A stretch of DNA of 64,000 nucleotides, from the NCBI RefSeq assembly GCF_019279795.1, contig NC_056750.1, positions 830,184,217 through 830,248,216 of the forward strand, written 5' to 3'. Within the stretch, counting starts at the first letter, position 1. Every line of letters begins with the position of its first letter. This stretch comes from Protopterus annectens (lineage: Eukaryota > Chordata > Ceratodontiformes > Protopteridae). The notes beneath the pieces were generated by a model that worked only from the letters and a program-made list of their open reading frames with translations, was not told the origin of the DNA and ran no database searches. A program made the translations under genes and the position numbers. Shown here piece by piece: positions 62,742 to 64,000 of this stretch.

Positions 62742-64000
62742 GGTGCTAGGATATTAGCCCTAGGGCCTATATAAGCCTAGCCAAAAAGGTACCCTGGCTT
62801 TTGCCACCCAAGAAAATTTTTTTCCTGTGCCCCTGTTGAGCAGAGCCACAGAAGTGACCCCTGGGGTGAATTTTCCATTTCCCATCCAATCATCAAGATT
62901 TTTCTTGAAGAGTGGTAATGAGGAGCTCTGTTTGGCATAGATAGGTAGTCTGTTCCAGAGTATAGGAAGTCTCTGGGGCAGGAATCTATCCCTCCAGCAT
63001 GTTCTGTTTATTGTGGTGACAAGGTTTAGGTCCCTAGAGCGTGTAGCTCGGAGGGATTGGGATTTCTTTAAGTGGAGTATGTCCAACAGCTCTGGGTTTG
63101 ACATAGCTTTGTATGTTAGGCAGAGATTGCCCCTGAGGAGGCAATATGTGACAGAGTAAAGCTGGAGTTTTTTGAGATGGTCTGCGTAGGGCATCTGTTT
63201 CAGGCCAGTAATCCTCTTTGTGAGGTATTTCTGTGGCTTTTCCAGTTGTTGTAGATGTCTTGTGAGGTACATACCAAAAGGGATGTTGTACTCTATAATG
63301 GGTCTAATGAGTGATGAGTAGAGGGGAACAATGACCTCTTTTTTTCTGGATGAGAAACCTTTTGTGATGAGGTGAGCTGTGTAGAAGGATTTTCTGACCA
63401 CTGTGGCGATGTGATTGTCAAAGGAGAGTTTACTGCCCACCTGTGTCCCAGGGTCTCTTATCAAACTTTCGGCGTTAAGTAGACTACCACTTATGTGGTA
63501 GTTCATGTGTACAGAGTTTTTACCAAAGGGGATGACAATGCACTTTTTGGCATTGAGCTTCAGGCCATGGCTTTGACACCAGGCATCTGTCTCAGTGAGG
63601 TCCTTTTGTAGTATGTCCACATCGTTAGGAGTTTCAGTTATGGCTCCTAGTTTGCAATCATCTGCAAACTTTGTTAGCCAAAGACCTTGTGTGTTAGCCT
63701 GTACTTCAGAGAAGTAGATACCAAACAGGAGAGGACCCAGGACTGAACCCTGTAGTACTCCACTTGTCACTGGTCTGAAGTCGGATTTGGAGTCTGCTAC
63801 TTTTACAGTGCAGGTTCTGTCCGTGAACCAGCTGGCAAACCATCTTGTGACATAGGGATTTATTCCTAGTTTTGTGAGCTTATCTATAATTTCAGAGTGA
63901 GGGATGGTGTTGAAAGCCTTGGCGAGATCTAGATAAGCTGTGTGAACCACCTTACCCTCATCTATGGCTTTGGTAACTGCTTCAAAGAAGTCAATCAGGT
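62742..64000 (-). mobile_element. CR1-like LINE, 3' part, continues past the window edge
   Basis: Minus-strand LINE of the same family as 9,762-12,960, much better preserved. The window holds the RT core, the C-terminal region and a short 3' UTR (62,742-62,759) that includes a CCTAGGGC word. The 5' part lies beyond 64,000. Its 3' end abuts the satellite array. Confidence 0.92.
62760..64000 (-). CDS. LINE reverse transcriptase, C-terminal ~413 codons (partial)
   Basis: The frame is open from the window edge to a stop at 62,760 and continues upstream beyond 64,000, so the apparent start near 63,950 is not a true start. Order: LIDFFEAVTKAIDEGK, motif A YLDLAKAFNTIPH (catalytic Asp kept), motif B SGVLQGSVLGPLLFGIYF (Leu replaces the usual Pro of the PQG turn), motif C TKFADDCKLGA (catalytic Asp pair), then NAKKCIVIPFGKN and the thumb and C-terminal region ending with WNRLPIYAKQSSSLPLFKKN and LDDWMGNGKFTPG. 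The protein would copy LINE RNA at nicked target DNA. No stop or frameshift is visible, so this may be a young copy; activity cannot be judged without the 5' part. Confidence 0.93.
   Translation of the reverse strand, partial: LIDFFEAVTKAIDEGKVVHTAYLDLAKAFNTIPHSEIIDKLTKLGINPYVTRWFASWFTDRTCTVKVADSKSDFRPVTSGVLQGSVLGPLLFGIYFSEVQANTQGLWLTKFADDCKLGAITETPNDVDILQKDLTETDAWCQSHGLKLNAKKCIVIPFGKNSVHMNYHISGSLLNAESLIRDPGTQVGSKLSFDNHIATVVRKSFYTAHLITKGFSSRKKEVIVPLYSSLIRPIIEYNIPFGMYLTRHLQQLEKPQKYLTKRITGLKQMPYADHLKKLQLYSVTYCLLRGNLCLTYKAMSNPELLDILHLKKSQSLRATRSRDLNLVTTINRTCWRDRFLPQRLPILWNRLPIYAKQSSSLPLFKKNLDDWMGNGKFTPGVTSVALLNRGTGKKFSWVAKARVPFWLGLYRP

Noticed and set aside
13283-62749. About 130 open frames on both strands as genes encoding 12-residue repeat proteins
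   Set aside because: They follow from a stop-free 36-bp period, mirror each other on the two strands, and are cut by recurrent stops and frame-shifting monomers. No start context, introns or flanking non-repeat domain support a gene.

Overview
The window is eukaryotic, almost certainly vertebrate, and from a repeat-rich genome. The signs are CR1-like (Jockey-superfamily) LINE retrotransposons, a tRNA-derived SINE, a long-TIR MITE and a consensus satellite unit without CpG. I cannot name the species. There are no bacterial-type genes, operons or CRISPR arrays. The only hint of a host gene is one possible 109-bp exon at 6,181-6,289.

Layout. Bases 1-9,760 are mostly non-coding DNA studded with repeats. 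They hold a LINE 3'-end fragment (680-1,020), a 41-bp minisatellite (2,082-2,240), a 530-bp MITE with about 130-bp TIRs and a 10-bp target duplication (2,731-3,260), a 906-bp near-perfect inverted repeat (3,293-4,198), a SINE (5,625-5,832) with 8-bp flanking repeats, a degenerate ~90-bp tandem repeat (6,690-7,020) and several microsatellites. Bases 9,762-12,960 hold a decayed minus-strand LINE. Its order is still readable: Cys-rich finger, SGNH-type esterase domain, endonuclease, reverse transcriptase. It is broken by stops, frameshifts and the loss of its 3' third.

Bases 13,257-62,728 (about 49.5 kb, 77% of the window) are one continuous tandem array of a 36-bp monomer, roughly 1,370 copies. 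Because 36 is 12 codons and the consensus has no stop in two of its frames, the array produces long mirrored open frames on both strands: 12-residue repeats VVNTDHVNCSLS on plus and TDNEQLTWSVFT on minus. These are best read as by-products of the period. The array has layered higher-order structure: a ~5.4-kb segment present twice (13.7-19.1 and 22.4-27.6 kb), a homogeneous sector (27.3-36.25 kb), a mixed sector (36.25-47.37 kb), a ~3.5-3.7-kb higher-order repeat present three and a half times (47.37-59.86 kb) with a foreign patch in its third copy, and a second homogeneous sector (59.87-61.8 kb).

At 62,726 the array meets the 3' end of a second minus-strand LINE of the same family. Its reverse transcriptase frame is open to the window edge, and it ends in two copies of an octamer, as CR1 elements do. 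The array is therefore sandwiched between two related LINEs in the same orientation. Nothing here works as a gene pathway; the story is mobile-element insertion plus unequal exchange and conversion in a giant minisatellite.
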